5,195 nucleotides of DNA from Clostridiales bacterium (GCA_019409045.1 DXVG01000153.1:1-5195), one strand, 5' to 3'. Shown: positions 1 to 5,195, counted from the stretch's first letter. Notes: generated by a model from the letters alone, not told the origin. Made by a program: numbers and translations.

Positions 1-1
1 C

Positions 2-724
2 ATGTCGCTGATCCCGCGGGGCGGCTGCGCGCACGAGGGCGCGTTTTCCCGCGCGCACGGCCTCGCGGGCATCCCCTCGCAGAGCGAGTGGCGGCAGGTG
101 GAGCGCGACCTGCGCCTCGCGGAGGAGACCGGATGCAGATACCACGCCTGCCACGTCTCCACGCGCGAGAGCGTGGAGCTGATCCGCGCGGCCCGCGCGC
201 GGGGCGTGGACGCAAGCTGCGAGACCGCGCCGCACTACCTGCTTCTGGACGACTCGATGCTCAAGGACGAGGGCCGCTTTAAGATGAACCCGCCCGTGCG
301 CGGCGCGCAGGACCGCCGCGCGCTGATCGAGGGGCTTGTGGACGGCACGGTGGGCATGATCGCCACCGACCACGCGCCGCACGCCGCCGCGGAAAAGGCG
401 GGCGGGTTTGCAAAGAGCCTGATGGGCGTGGTGGGGCTGGAGACGGCCTTCCCCGTGCTGTACACGGGGCTTGTGCGCGAGGGTGTGCTCTCGCTGGAGG
501 GCCTGATCGCGCGCATGCACGACGCGCCGGCCGCGCGCTTCGGCTTTGCGGACGCGGGCGACTGGTGCGTGTTCGACCTTGGAAGCCGCTACCGGATCGA
601 CCCGGAGGCGTTTGTCTCCATGGGCCGCGCCACGCCCTTTGCGGGCATGGAGGTCTATGGCGAGTGTCTTATGACCATTGTGGGAGGAAAAATCGCATGG
701 CAGAACCGTACAATCGCAAGCTAG
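2..724 (+). CDS. pyrC: Dihydroorotase, C-terminal part (5' end cut by window edge)
   Basis: Dihydroorotase is a zinc amidohydrolase that reversibly cyclises N-carbamoyl-aspartate to dihydroorotate, the third step of cytosolic UMP synthesis. The frame is open to the left edge; base 1 is the last base of the preceding codon, so the ATG at 2 is probably internal. Counting from the first full codon, the class I motifs visible are HEG (21-23), RYHACHVST (46-54, metal-ligand His), ETAPHYLLL (74-82, metal-ligand His78), KMNPPVR (94-100, substrate contacts), TDHAPH (122-127, catalytic and metal Asp123), GLETAF (about 146-151), and the C-terminal TPF and TIVGGKI strands. The N-terminal HxH metal motif and the bridging-ligand region lie outside the window; at 240 of about 425 residues, roughly 185 are missing. 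The segment 180-193 is about 8 residues shorter than usual before the closing beta sandwich. The 3' end overlaps carA by 28 nt. Family assignment is secure. Confidence 0.95.
   Translation: MSLIPRGGCAHEGAFSRAHGLAGIPSQSEWRQVERDLRLAEETGCRYHACHVSTRESVELIRAARARGVDASCETAPHYLLLDDSMLKDEGRFKMNPPVRGAQDRRALIEGLVDGTVGMIATDHAPHAAAEKAGGFAKSLMGVVGLETAFPVLYTGLVREGVLSLEGLIARMHDAPAARFGFADAGDWCVFDLGSRYRIDPEAFVSMGRATPFAGMEVYGECLMTIVGGKIAWQNRTIAS
682..687 (+). promoter_or_regulatory. Ribosome binding site of carA, inside pyrC
   Basis: GGGAGG lies 9 nt upstream of the ATG at 697. It sits within the last codons of pyrC and fixes the carA start. Frame-compatible upstream starts, such as the ATG at 565, would add a tail unrelated to CarA. 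The next Met downstream would remove the conserved LVLETGEEFYGRGFG segment. The position inside the upstream gene suggests translational coupling between the two cistrons. Confidence 0.85.
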
Positions 725-1794
725 TGCTCGAGACCGGCGAGGAATTTTACGGCCGCGGCTTCGGCGACCCGCGCGACGGCGTGGGCATGGCTGTGTTCGA
801 CACGTCCATGGTCGGCTATCAGCAGATCGTGTCCGACCCGACCTACGCCTTTCAGATCGTGGTGATGACCTACCCGGTCATCGGCAACTACGGCATCTGC
901 GACGACGACTCCGAGAGCCGCACGCCTCTGTTGGGCGGCCTGGTGGTGCGCGACTACAACGACCACCCCTCCAACTTCCGCTACACGCGCACGCTCTCGG
1001 AGTTCCTGGAGGAAAACCGCATCCCCGGGCTGTGCCAGGTGGACACGCGCCGCCTGACGCGCGCGCTGCGCGACGGGGGAAGCCGCCGCGCGCTTATCAC
1101 GGCCGCGGACACGCCCCTGGAGGACGCGCTCAAAGCGCTGCGCGAGGCGCCCGAGGCGCGCGACGCCGTGCGCCGCGTGTCCCGCAAAAAGCCGCGCTTC
1201 TACCGCACGCCGCGCCACCGGTTCAACGTGGCCGCGGTGGACCTGGGCATCAAGCGCAGCCTTGTGCGCTGCCTGCGCGAGCGCGGCTGCAACGTGACCG
1301 TGTTTCCGTGCGACGCCACCGCGCAGGACATACGCGCCATGCACTGCGACGGCGTGCTGTTCTCCAACGGCCCGGGCGACCCGAAGGACGCGCCCTTTGC
1401 CGTGGAGACCGCGCGCGCTCTGCTGGGCAGCGTGCCCGTGCTGGGCGTCGGGCTGGGGCATCAGGTGGTGGCGCTGGCCTGCGGCGCGGACACATGCCGC
1501 CTCGCCTGCGGACACCACGGCGCGAACCACCCCGTGCGCTGCCCGCAGACCGGCAAGCTGGAGATCACCGTGCAGAACCACGACTATGCCGTGCGGGAGG
1601 ACTCGCTGGAGGGCACAGGGCTTTGCGTGACGCGCGTGGATTTGATCGACGGCTCCGTGGAGGCGCTGCTGGACGAGGAAAGGCGCGTGCTCACCGCGCA
1701 GTACTGCCCCGAGAGCGCGCCCGGCTTTGCCTGCGGGGACGAAACGTTCGACCGCTTTATCGAGTTTATGAGGGAGGCCAAGCGCAATGCCTAA
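697..1794 (+). CDS. carA: Carbamoyl-phosphate synthase small subunit, with degenerate glutaminase site
   Basis: CarA normally hydrolyses glutamine and passes ammonia through a tunnel to CarB. The 365 residues are close to the usual family length. The N-terminal CarA domain shows LVLETGEEFYGRGFG, MVGYQQIVSDPTY (38-50, where most relatives have MTGYQE) and TYPVIGNYG. The class I glutamine amidotransferase domain begins near 176 (FNVAAVDLGIKR) and keeps SNGPGDP (223-229), GLGHQ (252-256), GHHGANHPV (272-280), QNH (293-295) and the catalytic Glu339. However, the nucleophile Cys (E. coli Cys269) is Gly252, codon GGG at 1450-1452. The catalytic His (E. coli His353) is Cys337, codon TGC at 1705-1707. 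NHGF reads NHDY (294-297). Glutamine hydrolysis is therefore not expected. The frame, start signal and scaffold are intact, so the protein is probably made and may still stabilise CarB. There are 13 Cys, 11 of them in the glutaminase domain. It overlaps pyrC by 28 nt and carB by 8 nt. Identity is certain; loss of activity is inferred. Confidence 0.96.
   Translation: MAEPYNRKLVLETGEEFYGRGFGDPRDGVGMAVFDTSMVGYQQIVSDPTYAFQIVVMTYPVIGNYGICDDDSESRTPLLGGLVVRDYNDHPSNFRYTRTLSEFLEENRIPGLCQVDTRRLTRALRDGGSRRALITAADTPLEDALKALREAPEARDAVRRVSRKKPRFYRTPRHRFNVAAVDLGIKRSLVRCLRERGCNVTVFPCDATAQDIRAMHCDGVLFSNGPGDPKDAPFAVETARALLGSVPVLGVGLGHQVVALACGADTCRLACGHHGANHPVRCPQTGKLEITVQNHDYAVREDSLEGTGLCVTRVDLIDGSVEALLDEERRVLTAQYCPESAPGFACGDETFDRFIEFMREAKRNA
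1771..1777 (+). promoter_or_regulatory. Ribosome binding site of carB, inside carA
   Basis: AGGGAGG is located 9 nt before the ATG at 1787, within the final codons of carA. The carB ATG precedes the carA stop codon (TAA at 1792-1794), giving an 8-nt overlap. This arrangement favours coupled translation and balanced production of the two subunits. Confidence 0.85.
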
Positions 1795-3838
1795 GCGTAC
1801 CGATATTCATAAGATACTGGTCATCGGCTCCGGCCCCATCGTCATCGGTCAGGCCGCGGAGTTCGACTACGCGGGCACGCAGGCCTGCCTGGCGCTGAAG
1901 GAGGAGGGCTACGAGGTGGTGCTGGTCAACTCCAACCCCGCCACTATCATGACCGACACCTCCATCGCCGACAAGGTGTACATGGAGCCCTTGAAGCTGG
2001 AGTATCTGGCCAAGATACTGCGCTACGAGCGGCCGGACGCCATCGTGCCCGGCATCGGCGGGCAGACGGGCCTGAACCTTGCGATGCAGCTCGAGCGCAA
2101 GGGCGTGTTGCGCGAGTGCCGGGTGGAGCTGCTGGGCACGAACAGCACCTCCATCGAGCGCGCGGAGGACCGCGAGAAGTTCAAGGAGCTGTGCGAGGAA
2201 CTGGGCGAGCCGGTGCTGCCCTCGCTGATCGTACACTCCATGGAGGAGGGCGTGGCCGCGGCGGAGAAGATCGGCTACCCGGTGGTGCTGCGCCCGGCGT
2301 TCACGCTCGGCGGCACGGGCGGCGGCTTTGCCTCGGACGAGGAGGAGCTGCGCGGCATCATGAAAAACGCGCTCAAGCTCTCGCCGGTGCATCAGGTGCT
2401 GGTGGAAAAGAGCATCAAGGGCTACAAGGAGATCGAGTTTGAGGTGATGCGCGACGGGCAGGACAACGCCATCACCATTTGCAGCATGGAAAACGTCGAC
2501 CCGGTGGGCATCCACACCGGCGACTCGATCGTGGTCGCGCCCTGCCAGACGCTCAGCAGCCGCGAGTACGGCATGCTGCGCGACGCGGCCCTGCGCATCA
2601 TACGCGCGCTGAAGATCGAGGGCGGCTGCAACGTGCAGTTCGCGCTGGACCCCGAATCGTTCGAGTACTACGTCATCGAGGTCAACCCCCGCGTGTCGCG
2701 CTCCTCGGCGCTGGCCTCCAAGGCCAGCGGCTACCCCATCGCGCGCGTGACGGCCAAGATCGCGGTGGGCATGACGCTGGACGAGATCCGCCTTGCCAAC
2801 GTGCCCGCGGCGTTCGAGCCGTCGCTGGACTATGTGGTGACCAAGATGGCGCGCTTCCCGTTTGACAAGTTCGCCACGGCCTCCAACAAGCTGTCCACGC
2901 AGATGAAGGCGACCGGCGAGGTGATGAGCATCGGCCGCACGCTGGAGGAGAGCCTGCTCAAGGCCGTGCGCTCGCTGGAGATCGGCGTGTGCCACCTGCA
3001 CATGTCCAAGTTCGACCACACGCCCGACGCGGCGCTTCTCAAGTACGTCTCCATCGGCACGGACGACCGGCTGTTCGCCATCGCCGAGCTTTTGCGCCGC
3101 GGTGTGGACGCGAGCGCCATCTGCGCGCTGACGCAGATCGACATGCTGTTTCTTGGCTGCATACGAAACATCGTATCGCTCGAGCAGACGCTCGCCCAGC
3201 GCCCCGGCGACCTGGACGCGCTGCGGCGCGCCAAGCGCATGGGCTTTTCGGACAAGTACATCGCCTCGCTGTGGCGCATGGACGAGTTCGCGCTGCGCTC
3301 CATGCGCGTGCAGGGCGGCATAACCCCCGTGTACAAGGCCATCGACACCTGCGCCGCGGAGCTTGCGGGCGATATCCCCTACCTGTACTCCACCTACGAG
3401 GAGGAGAACGAGTCCGCGGTGGCCGACCGGCCGAAGATCGTGGTATTGGGAAGCGGGCCGATCCGCATCGGTCAGGGCGTGGAGTTTGACTACTCCACCG
3501 TGCACGCGGTCAAGACCATCAAGGAAAACGGCTACGAGGCCATCATCATCAACAACAACCCCGAGACCGTGTCCACCGACTACACCACCAGCGACAAGCT
3601 GTACTTTGAGCCGCTCACGCCCGAGGACGTGCTCAACGTGATCGAGCTTGAAAAGCCGCTGGGCGTGATCGCCTCGCTGGGCGGACAGACCGCCATCAAC
3701 CTGGCCGAGCCGCTGATGCGGCAGGGCGTGCGCATCATCGGCACGGACTTCGAGGCCATTGAAAAGGCCGAGAACCGCGACGCGTTTGAAAAGGTGATGC
3801 ATCCCTCGGCATCCCGCAGCCGCGCGGACAGGCCGTGA
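1787..3838 (+). CDS. carB: CarB N-terminal portion (bicarbonate-phosphorylating half plus start of second half)
   Basis: This 683-codon frame carries the pre-ATP-grasp domain (GSGPIVIGQAAEFDYAG, 14-30) and the first ATP-grasp domain. Nucleotide and metal residues there match E. coli CarB almost position for position: Arg129 in RAEDREKF, Arg169 in LRPAFTLGGTGGG, HTGDS, Gln284 in NVQF, and Glu298/Asn300 in IEVNPRVSRSSALASKASG. The oligomerisation region follows at about 400-548. The second pre-ATP-grasp domain then starts (GSGPIRIGQGVEFDYS, 555-570, then GGQTAINLA). The last genuine residues are FEKVMH (to 672). The final ten residues, SASRSRADRP, are out of frame and end at TGA 3836-3838. Alone, this product would lack the carbamate kinase ATP-grasp and the allosteric domain. 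The start is fixed by the ribosome binding site at 1771-1777 and by the conserved KILVIGSGP strand directly after it. Confidence 0.93.
   Translation: MPKRTDIHKILVIGSGPIVIGQAAEFDYAGTQACLALKEEGYEVVLVNSNPATIMTDTSIADKVYMEPLKLEYLAKILRYERPDAIVPGIGGQTGLNLAMQLERKGVLRECRVELLGTNSTSIERAEDREKFKELCEELGEPVLPSLIVHSMEEGVAAAEKIGYPVVLRPAFTLGGTGGGFASDEEELRGIMKNALKLSPVHQVLVEKSIKGYKEIEFEVMRDGQDNAITICSMENVDPVGIHTGDSIVVAPCQTLSSREYGMLRDAALRIIRALKIEGGCNVQFALDPESFEYYVIEVNPRVSRSSALASKASGYPIARVTAKIAVGMTLDEIRLANVPAAFEPSLDYVVTKMARFPFDKFATASNKLSTQMKATGEVMSIGRTLEESLLKAVRSLEIGVCHLHMSKFDHTPDAALLKYVSIGTDDRLFAIAELLRRGVDASAICALTQIDMLFLGCIRNIVSLEQTLAQRPGDLDALRRAKRMGFSDKYIASLWRMDEFALRSMRVQGGITPVYKAIDTCAAELAGDIPYLYSTYEEENESAVADRPKIVVLGSGPIRIGQGVEFDYSTVHAVKTIKENGYEAIIINNNPETVSTDYTTSDKLYFEPLTPEDVLNVIELEKPLGVIASLGGQTAINLAEPLMRQGVRIIGTDFEAIEKAENRDAFEKVMHPSASRSRADRP
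2671..2692 (+). repeat. 22-nt direct repeat, copy 1 (carB first ATP-grasp)
   Basis: This segment encodes the VIEVNPR metal-binding strand of the first ATP-grasp domain and is identical over 22 nt to 4266-4287, which encodes the same strand in the second half. It reflects the ancient internal duplication of CarB plus strongly biased codon choice. A second shared stretch, of 17 nt, lies at 2716-2732 and 4311-4327 (SKASG). Confidence 0.85.
3803..3805 (+). other. Frameshift site in carB (CCC run)
   Basis: Upstream the coding frame is GTG ATG CAT; downstream it is CTC GGC ATC CCG CAG, and the two differ by one missing base. Extending CCC to CCCC gives H-P-L-G-I-P-Q-P in one frame, with eight residues between the conserved RD and LG, as in Bacillus CarB. 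The exact missing base could lie a few nucleotides either side. There is no canonical X-XXY-YYZ slippery heptamer here. Confidence 0.8.
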
Positions 3839-4965
3839 CCGACATCGAGGAGGGCGTGCGCGTGGCCGCCGAGATCGGCTATCCTGTGCTGGTGCGGCCA
3901 AGCTATGTGCTGGGCGGGCGCGCCATGCAGATCGTCAGCGGCGAGGACACGCTGCGCGCCTACCTCAAAAGCGCCGTGGAGATCAACGAAAAGCAGCCCG
4001 TGCTGGTGGACAAGTACATCGTCGGCCGCGAGCTGGAGGTGGACGCGGTGTGCGACGGCAGGGACGTGTTCGTGCCCGGCATCATGGAGCTGGTCGAGCG
4101 CACGGGCATACACTCGGGCGACTCCATCAGCGTCTACCCCACCTTCTCGGTGAGCGAAAAGGCGCGAAAGACCATCCTCGAGTACACGCGCCGGCTGGGG
4201 CTGGAGATCGGCATCGTGGGGCTTTACAACATACAGTTCATCGTCGACAGGGACGAGAACGTGTTCGTCATCGAGGTCAACCCCCGCTCCTCGCGCACGG
4301 TGCCCTTCCTCTCCAAGGCCAGCGGCTGGCCGCTTGCCGACATCGCCACGCTGTGCATACTCGGCAAGAGCCTGCGCGAGCAGGGCATCACCTGCCTGTA
4401 CCCGCCGGAGAAGAAGCGCTGGTATGTGAAAGCGCCCGCGTTCTCGTTTACAAAGCTCTCGGGGCTGGACGCCTACCTCTCGCCGGAGATGAAGTCCACC
4501 GGCGAGGCCATCGGCTACGACGACAGCATGACCCGCGCGCTGTACAAGGCTTTGCAGGCCTCCGGCATGGCGGTGATGAACTACGGCACCATCCTGGTCT
4601 CCCTCGCCGACCGCGACAAGGGCGAGGCGCTGCCCCTGGTGCGCCGGTTTTACAACCTCGGCTTCAACATCGAGGCCACCAGCGGCACCGCAGCCTTCCT
4701 CAAGAGCCACGGCATCCGCACGCGCGTGCGGAAGAAGATCAGCGACGGCAGCGAGGAGATCCTCGACTCCATCCGGCAGGGCTACGTCAGTTACGTCATC
4801 AACACGCGCGACATGGACTCCCCCGGCCAGCTCTCCGACGGCTATGAGATCCGCCGCTGCGCGGTGGAGAACAACGTGACCATGTTCACGGCGCTGGACA
4901 CGGTGAAGGTGCTGCTGGACGTGCTGGAGGAGACCACGCTGACCATATCGACCATCGACGCATAG
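3835..4965 (+). CDS. carB: CarB C-terminal portion (carbamate-phosphorylating half and regulatory domain)
   Basis: Homology in this frame really begins at about 3805 (LGIPQPRGQA). The GTG at 3835 is only the first possible start after the frameshift, and I see no good Shine-Dalgarno before it. Local numbering from the GTG gives the second ATP-grasp domain with Arg21 in LVRPSYVLGGRAM, DKYIVGRELEVDAV, GIHSGDSISVYP, NIQF, and metal-binding Glu147/Asn149 in IEVNPRSSRTVPFLSKASG. These are followed by VKAPAFSFTKL and EMKSTGEAIG. The MGS-like allosteric domain occupies about 270-376 (TSGTAAFLKSHGIRTR, VINTRDMDS, DGYEIRRCA, MFTALDT). In E. coli this domain binds UMP and ornithine, and in Bacillus the effectors differ; the ligand here cannot be read from sequence. 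The gene ends in TAG at 4963-4965, which overlaps the pyrK ribosome binding site. Confidence 0.93.
   Translation: MTDIEEGVRVAAEIGYPVLVRPSYVLGGRAMQIVSGEDTLRAYLKSAVEINEKQPVLVDKYIVGRELEVDAVCDGRDVFVPGIMELVERTGIHSGDSISVYPTFSVSEKARKTILEYTRRLGLEIGIVGLYNIQFIVDRDENVFVIEVNPRSSRTVPFLSKASGWPLADIATLCILGKSLREQGITCLYPPEKKRWYVKAPAFSFTKLSGLDAYLSPEMKSTGEAIGYDDSMTRALYKALQASGMAVMNYGTILVSLADRDKGEALPLVRRFYNLGFNIEATSGTAAFLKSHGIRTRVRKKISDGSEEILDSIRQGYVSYVINTRDMDSPGQLSDGYEIRRCAVENNVTMFTALDTVKVLLDVLEETTLTISTIDA
4266..4287 (+). repeat. 22-nt direct repeat, copy 2 (carB second ATP-grasp)
   Basis: This is the partner of 2671-2692, offset by 1595 nt. With the missing base of the frameshift restored, the offset is 1596 nt, an exact number of codons, as expected for two halves of one duplicated coding unit. 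Confidence 0.85.
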
Positions 4966-4969
4966 GAGG
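4964..4969 (+). promoter_or_regulatory. Ribosome binding site of pyrK, overlapping the carB stop
   Basis: AGGAGG begins within the carB TAG stop codon and precedes the ATG at 4974 by 4 nt, which is rather close spacing. The overlap of stop and Shine-Dalgarno implies that ribosomes finishing carB can restart on pyrK. Confidence 0.8.
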
Positions 4970-4973
4970 CGGC

Positions 4974-5195
4974 ATGAAAAAGGGGCTGTTCACCGTAACG
5001 GAAAACATCCATGTGGCCGACCGCACGCTGCGCATGACGCTCGCGGGCGACGCCTCGGCCATCGTGCGCCCCGGGCAGTTTGTCAACATCGCGCTGGAGG
5101 GGCTGTTTCTGCGACGCCCGCTGAGCGTGTGCGACTGGGACGCGGGGCGGCTGGTTCTGATCTACAAGGTGGTCGGCGAGGGCACGCAGCGGCTG
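4974..5195 (+). CDS. pyrK: Dihydroorotate dehydrogenase B, electron-transfer subunit (3' end cut by window edge)
   Basis: PyrK carries FAD and a 2Fe-2S cluster and passes electrons from PyrD (dihydroorotate oxidation) to NAD in type 1B dihydroorotate dehydrogenase, in the cytosol. The 74 residues present cover the start of the ferredoxin-reductase-like FAD-binding barrel. RPGQFVNI is at 32-39, the flavin-binding LRRPLSV at 46-52, and IYKVVGEGTQRL at 63-74, which matches the family's IY-VVG-GT pattern. The NAD-binding domain and the C-terminal cluster cysteines lie beyond the window; about 180 residues are missing. The start is fixed by AGGAGG at 4964-4969 and by the family-typical short N-terminus. 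The context directly after carB matches Bacillus-type operons, so pyrD is expected next. Confidence 0.93.
   Translation, partial: MKKGLFTVTENIHVADRTLRMTLAGDASAIVRPGQFVNIALEGLFLRRPLSVCDWDAGRLVLIYKVVGEGTQRL

Larger units (their letters stand above)
1787..4965 (+). pseudogene. carB: Carbamoyl-phosphate synthase large subunit, whole gene, disrupted by one frameshift
   Basis: Taken together, the two open frames encode a complete CarB of about 1059 residues, the normal family size. CarB phosphorylates bicarbonate in its first half, reacts the product with ammonia, and phosphorylates carbamate in its second half, giving carbamoyl phosphate. Frame 2 carries the gene to about 3802. Homology then continues without loss in frame 1 (LGIPQPRGQAVTDIEEG). 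Restoring one C in the CCC run at 3803-3805 gives a continuous reading FEKVMHPLGIPQP, with the same spacing as normal CarB. No other stop or frame change is seen, and all catalytic motifs on both sides are intact, so the lesion is either very recent or a sequencing/assembly error. The label pseudogene is formal: if the base was dropped in assembly, the gene is normal. The two halves are described separately below. Confidence 0.85.

Noticed and set aside
565..696. Upstream extension of carA to the ATG at 565
   Set aside because: The added 44 residues are the shifted reading of pyrC and do not resemble CarA. The ATG at 697 has a strong GGGAGG at the right spacing and begins the conserved N-terminus.
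678..1898. A 406-codon + strand open frame overlapping carA in another frame
   Set aside because: The translation is Arg/Ala/Pro/Gly-rich low complexity with no family likeness. CarA in frame 1 explains the region.
3797..3810. Programmed -1 ribosomal frameshift in carB
   Set aside because: There is no canonical slippery heptamer, and I saw no obvious downstream pseudoknot by eye. No programmed shift is known to me in carB, and a simple homopolymer indel explains the change.
1766..3901. A 711-codon open frame on the minus strand opposite carB
   Set aside because: Its translation is low-complexity, rich in His, Arg, Val, Ala and Leu, with no recognisable motifs. Such frames arise opposite GC-rich genes with strong third-position bias, and the + strand carries unmistakable CarB.
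3580..4710. A 376-codon open frame on the minus strand opposite the carB C-terminal half
   Set aside because: Same composition artefact; no domain or start signal was seen, and it is fully covered by conserved CarB coding sequence.
4886..5089. A 67-codon minus-strand open frame across the carB/pyrK junction
   Set aside because: No motif or ribosome binding site supports it, and it lies opposite conserved CarB and PyrK coding sequence.
1..5195. Search for a pyr attenuator, PyrR-binding site, promoter or terminator
   Set aside because: All gene junctions overlap or are under 10 nt, leaving no room for a leader or terminator. Any regulatory leader would lie upstream of the window.

Overview
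The window is a dense, single-direction stretch of a de novo pyrimidine (UMP) biosynthesis operon. In order it holds the C-terminal part of dihydroorotase (pyrC, cut by the left edge), carA (carbamoyl-phosphate synthase small subunit), carB (large subunit, broken by one frameshift) and the start of pyrK (electron-transfer subunit of type 1B dihydroorotate dehydrogenase, cut by the right edge). All genes are on the + strand. Three junctions are very tight: pyrC/carA overlap by 28 nt, carA/carB overlap by 8 nt, and the carB stop lies inside the pyrK Shine-Dalgarno. Each of carA, carB and pyrK has a strong purine-rich ribosome binding site. I see no promoter, terminator, RNA gene, mobile element or CRISPR, and no non-coding gap longer than about 10 nt.

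The order pyrC-carA-carB-pyrK matches the Bacillus/Clostridia type of pyr operon, where pyrK is normally followed by pyrD. Base composition is strongly GC-rich, with G/C at most third codon positions. A GC-rich anaerobic Clostridia-like Firmicute, perhaps gut-associated, is therefore my best guess, but this is inference and no phylogenetic test was possible.

Together, CarA and CarB should make carbamoyl phosphate from bicarbonate, 2 ATP and a nitrogen source. PyrB (presumably outside the window) and PyrC turn this into dihydroorotate, which PyrD/PyrK oxidise to orotate.

The most notable feature is CarA. It is full length and clearly CarA by fold and motifs, but the glutaminase nucleophile Cys is Gly (G252), the catalytic His is Cys (C337), and a Gly of the glutamine-binding NHG loop is Asp (D296). 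The protein is also unusually rich in cysteine. This looks like a pseudo-glutaminase, which implies a synthase fed by free ammonia rather than glutamine.

The second notable feature is that carB is full length (about 1059 codons) except for one missing base near a CCC run at 3803-3805. This splits it into two open frames joined by a GTGA start/stop overlap. A recent mutation or an assembly indel is the likeliest cause.
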